The notes below the pieces were generated by a model. It saw only the letters and a list, made by a program, of their open reading frames with translations. It had not been told where the DNA came from and did not search any database. A program made the translations under genes and the position numbers. Positions 7,113 to 14,717 of a stretch of 22,077 bases of DNA are shown in pieces. Location: contig JBKQWK010000186.1 of NCBI GenBank assembly GCA_052139595.1, positions 1 to 22,077 on the forward strand, read 5' to 3'. The stretch's first letter is position 1, and the number at the start of each line of letters is the position of its first letter. This stretch comes from JBKQWK01 sp052139595 (GTDB lineage: Bacteria; Actinomycetota; Thermoleophilia; UBA2241).

Positions 7113-9653
7113 CTAGGGCAGGTCAACCCGCTTGAAGACGTAAACACCGTCGCGGGCGTAGATCGCGTGGTAGTGACTGTCGTTCATGACCTTGCCAAGA
7201 GCGAGTTCGAAACCCAGTGAATCAGGCATATCGAGAACAAACGGGTGCTGCTCGTCGACGATGATGTAAGCGGCGTTGCCGATGTAAGGAAACGTGAAGA
7301 TGACCCGCCGTGCCGAAAGGTGTGAGCCGACGGTGTTGCCAACGCTCACGGTCGCGTTGCTGGGAATCAGCTTGATTGCCTGGTCGAGAACGGCGTCGTG
7401 GCTGTCGCGCTCATAGGCTGCGGCGTGGTACGCAGACCCGGGCAGCGAAAACGGCAAGGGGCCGAGGACGTAGTTCCCGGCCAGAGCGACGACGAAAACG
7501 ATCACGGCAAGGCTCTGTGGCCGAACGCCGCGAAGCCAGCGACCGCTGGATGCGTCGCTGGTTCGGCGGCCACCCACACGAGCACTGGTCAGCCAGCCGT
7601 GCAAGCGCCTCAGACCGAGCACGACGGCAGCGAAGAGAAACGGGATCTCCCCGGCCGTGTACTGAAACTGAATCATCCGCTGAAAAACCTGAGTTGAAAG
7701 GCCGTTGATGAGCAGCTCCGGCAGCGCAATCAGCAGAGTCAGCGGACTCAGCAGGGGCAAAAGGGCAAAAGACCACAGCAACCGCCACCAGTAGTGCAGG
7801 TCGGCGCTGGCCACGAGGCCATGCAGGGTATGCACCGGGTGCAGGATGACGTCACGCATGATCGCGCCCGAGGTGGATCCGTACTCGGCATAACGCGTGA
7901 TGAACGGGCTGCCCTTGACGTTGAAGTGCGGCAGAATCACGCCCACGGCGAGGCCGAAGTAGATGGCCGCCGCAACGCTGATGAGCAGCGGCCACCAGTG
8001 ACGCTTGCGGATGGCAAAGAAGACCCCCATGAGGCTGATCAGAAGCGGGATCTCTTCTTTGCACAGCGCCGCCAGCACGAGGAAGGGCAGCGAGCGCCAG
8101 AAACGCCCCTCCTCGAGATAGAGAAAGGCGAAGAGGAGCAGCGGAACAGCCAGCGCAACGGGGTGAAACTCGTCGAGCACGAGGAACCCGAGGGCAGGAT
8201 ACACGAGCAGCCCGCCCGCCAGAAGGGCGGCCGCGGGCGGGCTCTTGAGCACGCGTACCCCGAGGCGGTAGGCTGGCCAGGCGGCCAACGCAACGATGAC
8301 CGCCTGCCCCACAAGCAGCATTATCGGGCTGGGCCACACCAGCCACGGCAGAGCAAAAAAGGCAATGATGGGATCCACGTGGGCACCAAGACGGCTCATC
8401 TGAACGCCGTTAGCATTCGTATCTTGCAAGAAGTGCCCGTGCGCCGTGTTGTAAACCGCCTGCACCATGTTGCCAAGATCGTAACGACCGCCGTAGTAAG
8501 CACGGTAGTGCAGCCAGCTGAGCAGCGAGTAGACAACCGCGAAGACGATCATGCCGCCGATAACAACCCACGCCCAGCGCCAGAAGGAGCGCCTGTCGGC
8601 ATCGCCGCCGGCCGTTGCCGCTGCGCTCACGGCCGTTGAGGGCAGACCAGCCTGGCGCGTGTCGCCGGGCGTCGCCGGCAGCTTGGCCTGGTCTGTGTCA
8701 GCGGCCGTCGCCGCCATGACCTGCTCCGTGTCGCCGAGTGCCCCGACCCGTCCGACCTTGTCGGCCAACGTCACGCTGCCAACATAGAGAAGCTCCAGCA
8801 GTGTCTGCCAGAGACGCAGAAGCAGGGCCCAAGCCAAGGCAATGCTCCCCGGCAGGCGCACCGCCAGTGCCGCCGCCAACACGGCTTCACGCACACCAAG
8901 GCCGCTGGGCAGCACGAAAGCAGCCATGCCGACAACATACGCGAACGCGTAGGCAGCGATCGTCACCGGCAGAGCGCCGATTCCGAGCCCAGTCACCGCG
9001 GCAGCCAGCAGCCAAGCGGCAACTCCAGCCACCAGCCAGGAGACAACATAGTAGAACAGCAGACCGAGAACCTGCGCAAAGGGCAGCGCTACACTCAGCG
9101 GCTCGCGTTTGAGCAGACGCAATACACGCGACGCGAGCGGCGTGAACACGCGCGGGTGCATGAGCGCCACCAGCACCGGCACCGCCACCAACGTCAGCAT
9201 CGTGATGCCGCGGTGATACTGCCAGAACGGTAACAGTATCGCCACTGTCAGCAGGGCTGAAGCCATGCCAAGGGCTTGCTCGTACACCATCGCCGCGCTC
9301 ACACGCACCACGTCGAGGCCCTGACGGTGGCTCATCCAGGCTCTGCCCAGAAACATGAACACGTTGCCCGGCACATAGCGGGCAAGGATCGACTTGCCCC
9401 AGGTCGCCGACGCGCGCCGGAAGTCGCTCGAAACGGAGAATCCACGCAACAGGAGCCACCAGGCGCCACCTTGCAGAAGGTAGAAGACGGCAAACGCCAG
9501 AACCGAGAGGACCAGCGGCAGAGGACGGATCGACCAGTGGTAGGCGCGCACCTGTGTCCAGTAGTGGGCCAGGTAGGCGGCGATGAAATACACCACGACA
9601 ACCACGGCCAGCACCTGTGCCAGGCGCAACCAGCGGCGCTTCACGAGACGCAC
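7113..9653 (-). CDS. fusion of flippase-like LPG-synthase TM domain and DUF2079 membrane domain
   Basis: This 846-residue polytopic membrane protein has two parts. Residues 1-300 form a flippase-like/UPF0104 (lysylphosphatidylglycerol synthase TM, PF03706) domain with ARYVPGNVFMFLGR and LPSGLGVREAVLA, the family's glycine-rich signature. Residues 355-846 match DUF2079: GGRYDLGNMVQAVYNTAHG, LGAHVDPIIAFFALPWLVWPSP and LDEFHPVALAVPLLLFAFLYLEEGRFW, then ALCKEE. DUF2079 is grouped with GT-C-type membrane glycosyltransferases. A non-membrane linker (about 302-354) carries three degenerate GDTxQ/ADTDQ repeats. The start used is GTG 9653; a second GTG three codons in (9644) is better placed after the GGGGG run and may be the real one. 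It lies 31 bases after the GT4 gene. Joining the two domains suggests that handling of a lipid-linked substrate and glycosyl transfer occur in one chain (inference). Confidence 0.85.
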   Translation of the reverse strand: MRLVKRRWLRLAQVLAVVVVVYFIAAYLAHYWTQVRAYHWSIRPLPLVLSVLAFAVFYLLQGGAWWLLLRGFSVSSDFRRASATWGKSILARYVPGNVFMFLGRAWMSHRQGLDVVRVSAAMVYEQALGMASALLTVAILLPFWQYHRGITMLTLVAVPVLVALMHPRVFTPLASRVLRLLKREPLSVALPFAQVLGLLFYYVVSWLVAGVAAWLLAAAVTGLGIGALPVTIAAYAFAYVVGMAAFVLPSGLGVREAVLAAALAVRLPGSIALAWALLLRLWQTLLELLYVGSVTLADKVGRVGALGDTEQVMAATAADTDQAKLPATPGDTRQAGLPSTAVSAAATAGGDADRRSFWRWAWVVIGGMIVFAVVYSLLSWLHYRAYYGGRYDLGNMVQAVYNTAHGHFLQDTNANGVQMSRLGAHVDPIIAFFALPWLVWPSPIMLLVGQAVIVALAAWPAYRLGVRVLKSPPAAALLAGGLLVYPALGFLVLDEFHPVALAVPLLLFAFLYLEEGRFWRSLPFLVLAALCKEEIPLLISLMGVFFAIRKRHWWPLLISVAAAIYFGLAVGVILPHFNVKGSPFITRYAEYGSTSGAIMRDVILHPVHTLHGLVASADLHYWWRLLWSFALLPLLSPLTLLIALPELLINGLSTQVFQRMIQFQYTAGEIPFLFAAVVLGLRRLHGWLTSARVGGRRTSDASSGRWLRGVRPQSLAVIVFVVALAGNYVLGPLPFSLPGSAYHAAAYERDSHDAVLDQAIKLIPSNATVSVGNTVGSHLSARRVIFTFPYIGNAAYIIVDEQHPFVLDMPDSLGFELALGKVMNDSHYHAIYARDGVYVFKRVDLP
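8640..8745 (-). repeat. degenerate coding repeat in the linker of the flippase/DUF2079 fusion
   Basis: The linker contains three spaced copies of a D-T-x-Q-[VA] element (GDTEQV, ADTDQA, GDTRQA), each followed by an Ala/Pro/Leu-rich spacer. They lie between the two membrane domains and look like a small expanded flexible linker. Confidence 0.5.
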
Positions 9654-9684
9654 CCCCGATCTGGAGTGGCGCCGATGCGAACGT

Positions 9685-10809
9685 TCAAGCCAGCCGTTCC
9701 AGCGCCGCGAGCAGACTGTCGGCGACGGCCGCCGGGGTCAGATGGCGGCGATAAAGACGCAGCGCCGCCGTCCCCAGGCGCTGACGCAGCGCAGCGTCAC
9801 GCAGACGACGCAGCGCATCGGCCACGGCGGCTACGTCGAGCGCAGGCACCAACAGAGCGTTTTCGCCGTCGCTGAGCAGCTCGCGCGCCGCCGGAGAATC
9901 CTGAGTCACCACCGGGCGGCCGCAGGCGAGCCCGTCGACGACTTTGTTGGGCACCACGCGGGCTGCCTTCGACGAACCACCAAAGACGCCCAGGCAGACA
10001 TCGGCAGCCAGATTCTGGGCCCGCAGCTCTTCGCTGCTCAGCATGCCCAGCCACTCCACATTCGTGAGCTGCCGCTGAGCAATTGTCGCGCGCAGTTGCG
10101 CCGAAAGCTGGCCCTCACCGACGAAGACGAAGTGGAACGGCTCGTTGCGCAGCGCCTCGGCCGCCGCCACCACTGTTTCGGCACCCTGCAGCGGACTCCA
10201 CTTGCCGTACATGAGCACCCGGAGCGGTTCGGCGCCGGCCAGCCGGCGCGCATCGCCGCCAGCCCCAGCGACCGTCTGCGCACCGACGGGCACCACAGCG
10301 AGCTTGGCCTCGGCAACGCCCAGCTCATCGCGGTAGAACGCCGCCTGCGCCGCCGTATCGGCCAGAACCAGGTCGGGGAGACCAAAAGCAACCTTGTCTG
10401 CCGCCGTCAGAGCCAGGCCGAGCGATGACGTTCGGCCAACCAGACCGCGATCGCCGGCGAACGTGTCGGTCAGAGAGACAAGCGGGTCGAAGACGAGCAG
10501 TGCCCGCCGGTAGGTCGCCAACAGGCGGCCGAATGGCACCAGCAAGTGGCCGGGATAGCCGACAACGACCACGTCAACCTGCAGAGCGTGGCGATGCTGG
10601 CGCAGCAAGGCGTAGTGGGCACGAACGATATCGGCCGCAACGACGCCGGCGCCGGCCACCGTCGCCATTTCGGCAGCCGCGAGTTCATGAGCCAGGGGTG
10701 CGTTGAATTCATGGAGTTCGACACCTGCCTCACGTAACCCCGCCAACATGACCGCATTGCGGGCAAACGCAGGCTCGTAGGTGCCAAAGTAGGCCAGCGA
10801 AAGACTCAT
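9685..10809 (-). CDS. GT4-type glycosyltransferase (GT-B fold)
   Basis: The 374-residue protein has the Rossmann-like two-domain layout of GT4 glycosyltransferases. The C-terminal donor-binding half contains LRVLMYGKWSPLQGAETVV, FHFVFVGEGQL and NVEWLGMLSSEEL, then NKVVDGLACGRPVVTQDSPAARELL, which is the family's EX7E region with the first acid as Asp. These enzymes transfer sugars from nucleotide-sugar donors with retention, normally at the cytoplasmic membrane face. The ATG start overlaps the stop of the GT2 gene by four bases (ATGA). Its position between a polyprenyl-phosphate sugar synthase-like gene and the flippase/DUF2079 fusion suggests it builds a lipid-linked envelope glycan. Sugar and acceptor are unknown. 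Confidence 0.85.
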   Translation of the reverse strand: MSLSLAYFGTYEPAFARNAVMLAGLREAGVELHEFNAPLAHELAAAEMATVAGAGVVAADIVRAHYALLRQHRHALQVDVVVVGYPGHLLVPFGRLLATYRRALLVFDPLVSLTDTFAGDRGLVGRTSSLGLALTAADKVAFGLPDLVLADTAAQAAFYRDELGVAEAKLAVVPVGAQTVAGAGGDARRLAGAEPLRVLMYGKWSPLQGAETVVAAAEALRNEPFHFVFVGEGQLSAQLRATIAQRQLTNVEWLGMLSSEELRAQNLAADVCLGVFGGSSKAARVVPNKVVDGLACGRPVVTQDSPAARELLSDGENALLVPALDVAAVADALRRLRDAALRQRLGTAALRLYRRHLTPAAVADSLLAALERLA

Positions 10810-11981
10810 GCGTCGTCGCGCTGTCGGTCCTCGACCGCGGCGTCCGCCTTGACCTGGACCGCGGGCTGCGCACTACTCTGTGCAGTTGCCTCTGTCGACT
10901 TCATCTGCGCCGCGAGTTCATCAACAGCCCACGTTTCGGCCACCTCGGCTGCTCGCATCTCGGCCTCGGCGCGGGCGCGCGTGGCCGCCGCTTCGGCGGC
11001 CAGCACGCTGGCGCGAGTGGCAACATCGGCCCGCGCCGCTTGGTACTCGACCGTGCGTTCGACCTGGAACGTCTCGAGCCCCTCACGGGCGCTGCGATAG
11101 GCGATCAGTTCGCTCAGCAAGCCCAGCGAGAGCAGCTGAATGCCGACGATGATCAGCAGCGTACCCAGCAGCAACAGCGGCCGTTGGCCGATCGCGTGAC
11201 CAAAAGCGATCTTGTCGACGGCCAAGTAGGCGTCGACGGCAACGCCGACGGCGATCATCGCCGTGCCGATGCCGCCAAACAAATGCTGTGGCCGACTCTG
11301 AAAGCGTCCCAGGAAAAGGACCGTCAGCAGGTCGAGATACCCGCGCAGGTAGCGCTGCCAGCCGTACTTGGATTTGCCCGACGTCCGTCGCCGATGAGCC
11401 ACCTTTTCCTCGGTAACGCGAAACCCCTGCTGAGCGGCGACCACGGGGATGTAGCGGTGCAGCTCCCCATAGATCGCAACGTTGTCGACAACTTCGCGCC
11501 GGTAGGCCTTGAGGCCGCAATTGAAATCGTGCAGCGGGATACCGGTACTCTTGCGTACCGTCCAATTGAAGAAGCGCGACGGCAGGGTCTTACTGAACGG
11601 GTCCTGACGACTCTGCTTCCAGCCCGAGACGAGATCGTACTCGTTTTCGAGGGCTGCGAGCATCTTCGGGATCTCGGCCGGGTCATCCTGGCGATCGCCG
11701 TCAAGAGTCACAACCGCTTCTCCACGGACAGCGGCAAAGCCGTGCGCCAAGGCGGCCGCTTTGCCGAAGTTGCGCCGCATCTTGACGATGCGTACGGTCG
11801 GGCGCGTGGCGGCGAGTTCCTCCATAATCGCAAACGAGCGGTCGGTCGACCCGTCGTCGACAAAGACGACCTCATAGGGCCGCCCCAACTGCGTCAGGGC
11901 GGCGTCAATCTCGGCCAGCAGCGGTTCCAGACTGCCAGCTTCGTTGAACACCGGAATAACGAGTGAGACCAAGCCGTTCAT
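10806..11981 (-). CDS. GT2 glycosyltransferase, DPM1/GtrB-like, with long coiled-coil-like C-terminal tail
   Basis: This 391-residue GT2 enzyme begins MNGLVSLVIPVFNEAG. It has the nucleotide-binding DDGSTD (D42-D43), the metal-binding LDGDRQDDP (about residue 94), DFNCGLKAYRRE and the RRRTSGKSKYGW loop, followed by two membrane helices (about 240-305). This is the layout of polyprenyl-phosphate mannosyl- or glucosyltransferases (dolichol-phosphate mannose synthase, GtrB). The last 80 or so residues are an unusual Ala/Glu/Arg-rich, probably helical tail, ending in a Gln/Ala-rich segment. I start at ATG 11981, where the family's N-terminus begins; the frame is open 52 codons further upstream but that would run into parB and matches no domain. 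No clear SD is seen. It is 67 bases after parB and overlaps the GT4 gene. Confidence 0.9.
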   Translation of the reverse strand: MNGLVSLVIPVFNEAGSLEPLLAEIDAALTQLGRPYEVVFVDDGSTDRSFAIMEELAATRPTVRIVKMRRNFGKAAALAHGFAAVRGEAVVTLDGDRQDDPAEIPKMLAALENEYDLVSGWKQSRQDPFSKTLPSRFFNWTVRKSTGIPLHDFNCGLKAYRREVVDNVAIYGELHRYIPVVAAQQGFRVTEEKVAHRRRTSGKSKYGWQRYLRGYLDLLTVLFLGRFQSRPQHLFGGIGTAMIAVGVAVDAYLAVDKIAFGHAIGQRPLLLLGTLLIIVGIQLLSLGLLSELIAYRSAREGLETFQVERTVEYQAARADVATRASVLAAEAAATRARAEAEMRAAEVAETWAVDELAAQMKSTEATAQSSAQPAVQVKADAAVEDRQRDDA

Positions 11982-12048
11982 GACGTTGTCATAGCTTACA
12001 GCATGGCTGCCGAGACGGCCGCAGCGCCAGCCCGGCTTGTGACCAGTG

Positions 12049-12981
12049 TTAGTCTCCGAGCCGGCGCAGCAGAGCCATGAGACGTTCAAGCTCGCGTCTA
12101 TCCTTGAAGCGAATCTCGAGCTTGCCGCCACGAGCACCGGCTTTGATCTGCACCGGTGCTTCGAGCAAGCCGTACAGCTCGTCGCTGAAATCGGCGAGAG
12201 CTACGTCGGCTGGCTTCGGCGGCGGCAGCGGTGAACTGACCGTGGCCAGCCTGCGCACGAGGTCCTCAGTTTGGCGAACGGTGAGAGACTGCTTGACGAC
12301 CAGCCGGGCCACACGACGACGCTCGTCCTGAGCCGCCAGGCCCAGGAGAGCTCGTGCATGACCCTCGCTCAAGCGACCGGTCTCGACCAGTGTCTGCACG
12401 TCATCCGGCAGTTCGAGCAGTCGCAAGATGTTACTGACCGCAGTGCGACTGCGGCCGACCAGCTCGCCGATGCGTTCGTGCGTGAGCCCAAACTGGTCGA
12501 CGAGCGCCGCATAAGCGTAGGCCTCTTCGATCCCGTTCAGATCTTCGCGAGCCACGTTCTCGGCAAGCGCCATCTCGAGGGAGGCGACCTCGTCGGCGGG
12601 CCGTATCAGGGCCGGGATGGTCTCCATCCCGGCCAAACCGGCGGCCCGCAGACGCCGCTCGCCGGCGATCAATTCATACCTCTGTCTACCGCCAGCAGCT
12701 TCGCCCGCCACGGGAACCGCCGCCTCGACGGTGCTCAGCGGCCGCACCACGACCGGCTGCACCACGCCCAGGTGCTTGATCGAATCGGCCAACTCTTGCA
12801 GCTCGGCCATGTTGAACGATCGTCGTGGCTGGTGTCGGTTGACCGTGATCTCATCCAGTCGCAGCTCACGCAGACGACCACCTGCCGCGCGTCCGCTCTC
12901 GGTCAGATCGCCGGCCGCCAGTCTGCTTTCGCCGATCAGGGCGGCGAGCCCCTTGCCCAGAGCAGCCTTATTCTTCGCCAC
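12049..12981 (-). CDS. parB: chromosome partitioning protein ParB
   Basis: This 310-residue ParB/Spo0J protein starts with the basic MAKNKAALGKGLAALIGE typical of chromosomal ParB. The N-terminal CTP-binding domain contains the GERRLRA motif (about residue 109) and ENVARED (about 143). The HTH is LTHERIGELVGRSRTAVSNILRLLELP, and the C-terminal dimerisation domain ends LMALLRRLGD. ParB loads at parS, slides as a CTP-bound clamp and works with ParA to segregate origins. Between QPVVVRPL and YELIAGERR there is an insert of about 18 residues (from STVEAAVPV) that most ParBs lack or keep very short. The ATG start overlaps the end of parA by 14 bases, so the pair is coupled. I found no good parS palindrome in the window. 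Confidence 0.96.
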   Translation of the reverse strand: MAKNKAALGKGLAALIGESRLAAGDLTESGRAAGGRLRELRLDEITVNRHQPRRSFNMAELQELADSIKHLGVVQPVVVRPLSTVEAAVPVAGEAAGGRQRYELIAGERRLRAAGLAGMETIPALIRPADEVASLEMALAENVAREDLNGIEEAYAYAALVDQFGLTHERIGELVGRSRTAVSNILRLLELPDDVQTLVETGRLSEGHARALLGLAAQDERRRVARLVVKQSLTVRQTEDLVRRLATVSSPLPPPKPADVALADFSDELYGLLEAPVQIKAGARGGKLEIRFKDRRELERLMALLRRLGD

Positions 12982-13735
12982 GACTCACGACCTCCTTGGC
13001 CAGGTCGAAATAGGCATCGCAGCCACTGCAGCTGGCGTCGTACCGCGACACCGGCAAACCGTGGCTGGGCGCTTCGCTGAGGCGCACATTGCGGGGTACA
13101 AAAGTGTCGAACACATCGGCGCCGAGGGTCTTGCGCACTTCGTCCGCGACCTCGCGACTGAGGCGTGTGCGACTATCGATCATGGTCAGCAGCACGCCGA
13201 GAAGCTCAAGGTTGGCGTTGAGCCGCTCGCGCACCAGAGTGATCGTCTCGAGCAGCTGGGTCAGCCCTTCAAGCGCGTAGTACTCGGCCTGCACCGGCAC
13301 CAGCACTTCGCTGGCCGCAACCAGCGCGTTAATGGTCAGAATACCGAGCGACGGCGGGCAATCGATGAACACGAAGGCGAAGTCCGCGACGCTGCCGCGC
13401 AGAGCATCACGCAGCACGGAGTGGCTGTTCTCAACCCCGGCCAAGTCAACCACAGCACCGGCCAGATCGGCGCTCGCAGGCAGCAGAGAGAGACTTTCAA
13501 CGACCGTGCCGACAGTCGCATCGGCGAGGCTGGTCACCCCGCCAAGCACACCATACGTCGAGCGCGCCGCATCCGTGACCCGCACGCCCAGACCACTGCT
13601 GGCATTGGCCTGCGGGTCGAGGTCAAGCAAGAGCACCGCGACACCCGCTTCAGCAAGGCAGGCGGCCAGGTTGATGGCCGTGGTCGTCTTGCCGACGCCG
13701 CCCTTCTGGTTGGTGACCGCGATGATTCTCGTCAC
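12968..13735 (-). CDS. parA: chromosome partitioning ATPase ParA (Soj)
   Basis: This 255-residue deviant-Walker ATPase begins TRIIAVTNQKGGVGKTT, with signature lysine K11 and catalytic-loop lysine K16. LLLDLDPQANASSGLG (switch I/A' region) and FIDCPPSLG (Walker B) follow. ParA uses ATP-dependent nucleoid binding to move ParB-parS complexes. I chose GTG 13735: it lies seven bases after a GAGG in CGAGGGACAAAC, and the ATPase domain starts at once. The frame is open to 13864, but that extension is not part of the fold. The C-terminus has a CSGC pair (SRYDASCSGCDAY) where the family usually has no cysteines. It follows rsmG after a 211-base gap and overlaps parB. Confidence 0.96.
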   Translation of the reverse strand: MTRIIAVTNQKGGVGKTTTAINLAACLAEAGVAVLLLDLDPQANASSGLGVRVTDAARSTYGVLGGVTSLADATVGTVVESLSLLPASADLAGAVVDLAGVENSHSVLRDALRGSVADFAFVFIDCPPSLGILTINALVAASEVLVPVQAEYYALEGLTQLLETITLVRERLNANLELLGVLLTMIDSRTRLSREVADEVRKTLGADVFDTFVPRNVRLSEAPSHGLPVSRYDASCSGCDAYFDLAKEVVSRGEE

Positions 13736-13946
13736 GTTTGTCCCTCGACTCGCTCGCAGGTGGGTCTTCGATACTACCAAAAATGGGGCAGCGGAAAAGC
13801 CGCCAGACTCGCCCGTTGCCATCGCCAGAACGCACATCGCAGACGGCGGCCCGCCGGCCGCCATTGTGCAGGCGTGGTGAGAAGGCGTAGGACGAGACGT
13901 CGGGCGGATGCCTCACGCGGAAGCGTCCAGGCGCCTCGCCGGAGCT
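13736..13946. other. intergenic region rsmG-parA
   Basis: This 211-base gap holds the candidate parA -10 box and a short GC hairpin (CGGCGG 13844-13849, loop of one, CCGCCG 13851-13856) without a T-run. I see no small gene and no parS-like palindrome in it. Confidence 0.5.
13771..13776 (-). promoter_or_regulatory. candidate -10 box for parAB
   Basis: On the minus strand TAGTAT sits about 36 bases before the parA GTG, inside the largest gap of the leftward gene run, after an AT-richer stretch (CATTTTTGG). No good -35 is visible. The location suggests parA can be transcribed separately from rsmG. Confidence 0.3.
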
Positions 13947-14693
13947 TCAGCCGAGTGGCTTTATCCGCGCCAGACCGGGTCGCCGCGGCAGCCAAGCCGG
14001 CGTTGGCGCAACCTTCTCGAAGACGGCGGCACTAGCAGTTCTGAGTGGCGAGCGCGTGAGGGGCGGGTAGCCGCGTGCGGCGAGGCCGCAGGCTACGCCG
14101 GCGGCCTCGCCGCGCTCCTGCTCCCGCCGCACGGCCGCGGACGTCGTGCTCGCTACGAGATACCCACCGGGCGCCAGCAACGGCGCCGCCAGCTCACAGA
14201 CTGCGCCCAACGGCGCGACCGCCCGCGCCACCACCAGCGTAAAGTGCTCGCGCAGCGGCTCCCCCTCGGCGGTCACCTCTTCGCTGCGACCGCGCACCAC
14301 ATGGGCTCGCGACGAAATCTCCGCCGCCGCCGTGGCCGCAGCAAGAAACGCACACTTCTTGCCCGCCGACTCAATCAGGGAGATCTCGACCGCCGGCCGC
14401 GCCACCGCCAGCGGTATGCCCGGCAGGCCGGCACCACTGCCCAAGTCGGCCCAGGCAACCGGCCGGCCGGCCGACGCTGTTGGCTCGCCGACAATCAGTT
14501 CATCGATCACGTCCAGCAACGCCAGCGAGTCGCCGAGCAGCTTCTCCACGATCTCATCGCGGTCACGCACGCCGGTCACGTTGGCCAGCCGCCAGCTGAC
14601 GAGCAGGTCGACGTAGCGATTGAGAGCGGTGACCTGCGCCGCTGAAAGAGCAAAGCGCTCGGCCAGGACGGCCAAGTCCACGGGGTTACTCAA
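13947..14693 (-). CDS. rsmG: 16S rRNA (guanine-N7) methyltransferase RsmG
   Basis: The 248-residue protein has the RsmG/GidB SAM-binding loop ADLGSGAGLPGIPLAVARP (about residue 79), the following LIESAGKKCAFL segment and the typical basic C-terminus RRPGLARIKPLG. RsmG methylates N7 of G527 in 16S rRNA (E. coli numbering), and its loss gives low-level streptomycin resistance. The start is a TTG with no visible SD; the bases before it are pyrimidine-rich on this strand. The frame cannot extend further, because the stop of the upstream anti-sigma gene lies in the same frame nine codons earlier. A GTG four codons in (14681) is the only other early start. The order rsmG-parA-parB is the common origin-proximal one, but the gene upstream here is not mnmG or jag. 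Confidence 0.95.
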   Translation of the reverse strand: MSNPVDLAVLAERFALSAAQVTALNRYVDLLVSWRLANVTGVRDRDEIVEKLLGDSLALLDVIDELIVGEPTASAGRPVAWADLGSGAGLPGIPLAVARPAVEISLIESAGKKCAFLAAATAAAEISSRAHVVRGRSEEVTAEGEPLREHFTLVVARAVAPLGAVCELAAPLLAPGGYLVASTTSAAVRREQERGEAAGVACGLAARGYPPLTRSPLRTASAAVFEKVAPTPAWLPRRPGLARIKPLG

Positions 14694-14717
14694 AGGAAGA
14701 AAGGCGGGCGGAGGAGG

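Noticed and set aside
5993..7147. A 384-codon minus-strand open frame opposite the PIG-V-like gene
   Set aside because: It is antisense to a clear membrane glycosyltransferase. The product is highly polar, Gly/Gln/Glu-rich and has no domain.
12617..14035. A 472-codon plus-strand open frame opposite parB, parA and the end of rsmG
   Set aside because: ParA and ParB on the minus strand are unambiguous. The antisense product is Arg/His/Gln-rich with no domain and has no SD.
13947..14693. Origin of replication near rsmG-parAB
   Set aside because: No DnaA-box cluster (TTATCCACA-like), dnaA, rpmH or AT-rich unwinding region is visible, so origin proximity is only suggested by gene order.
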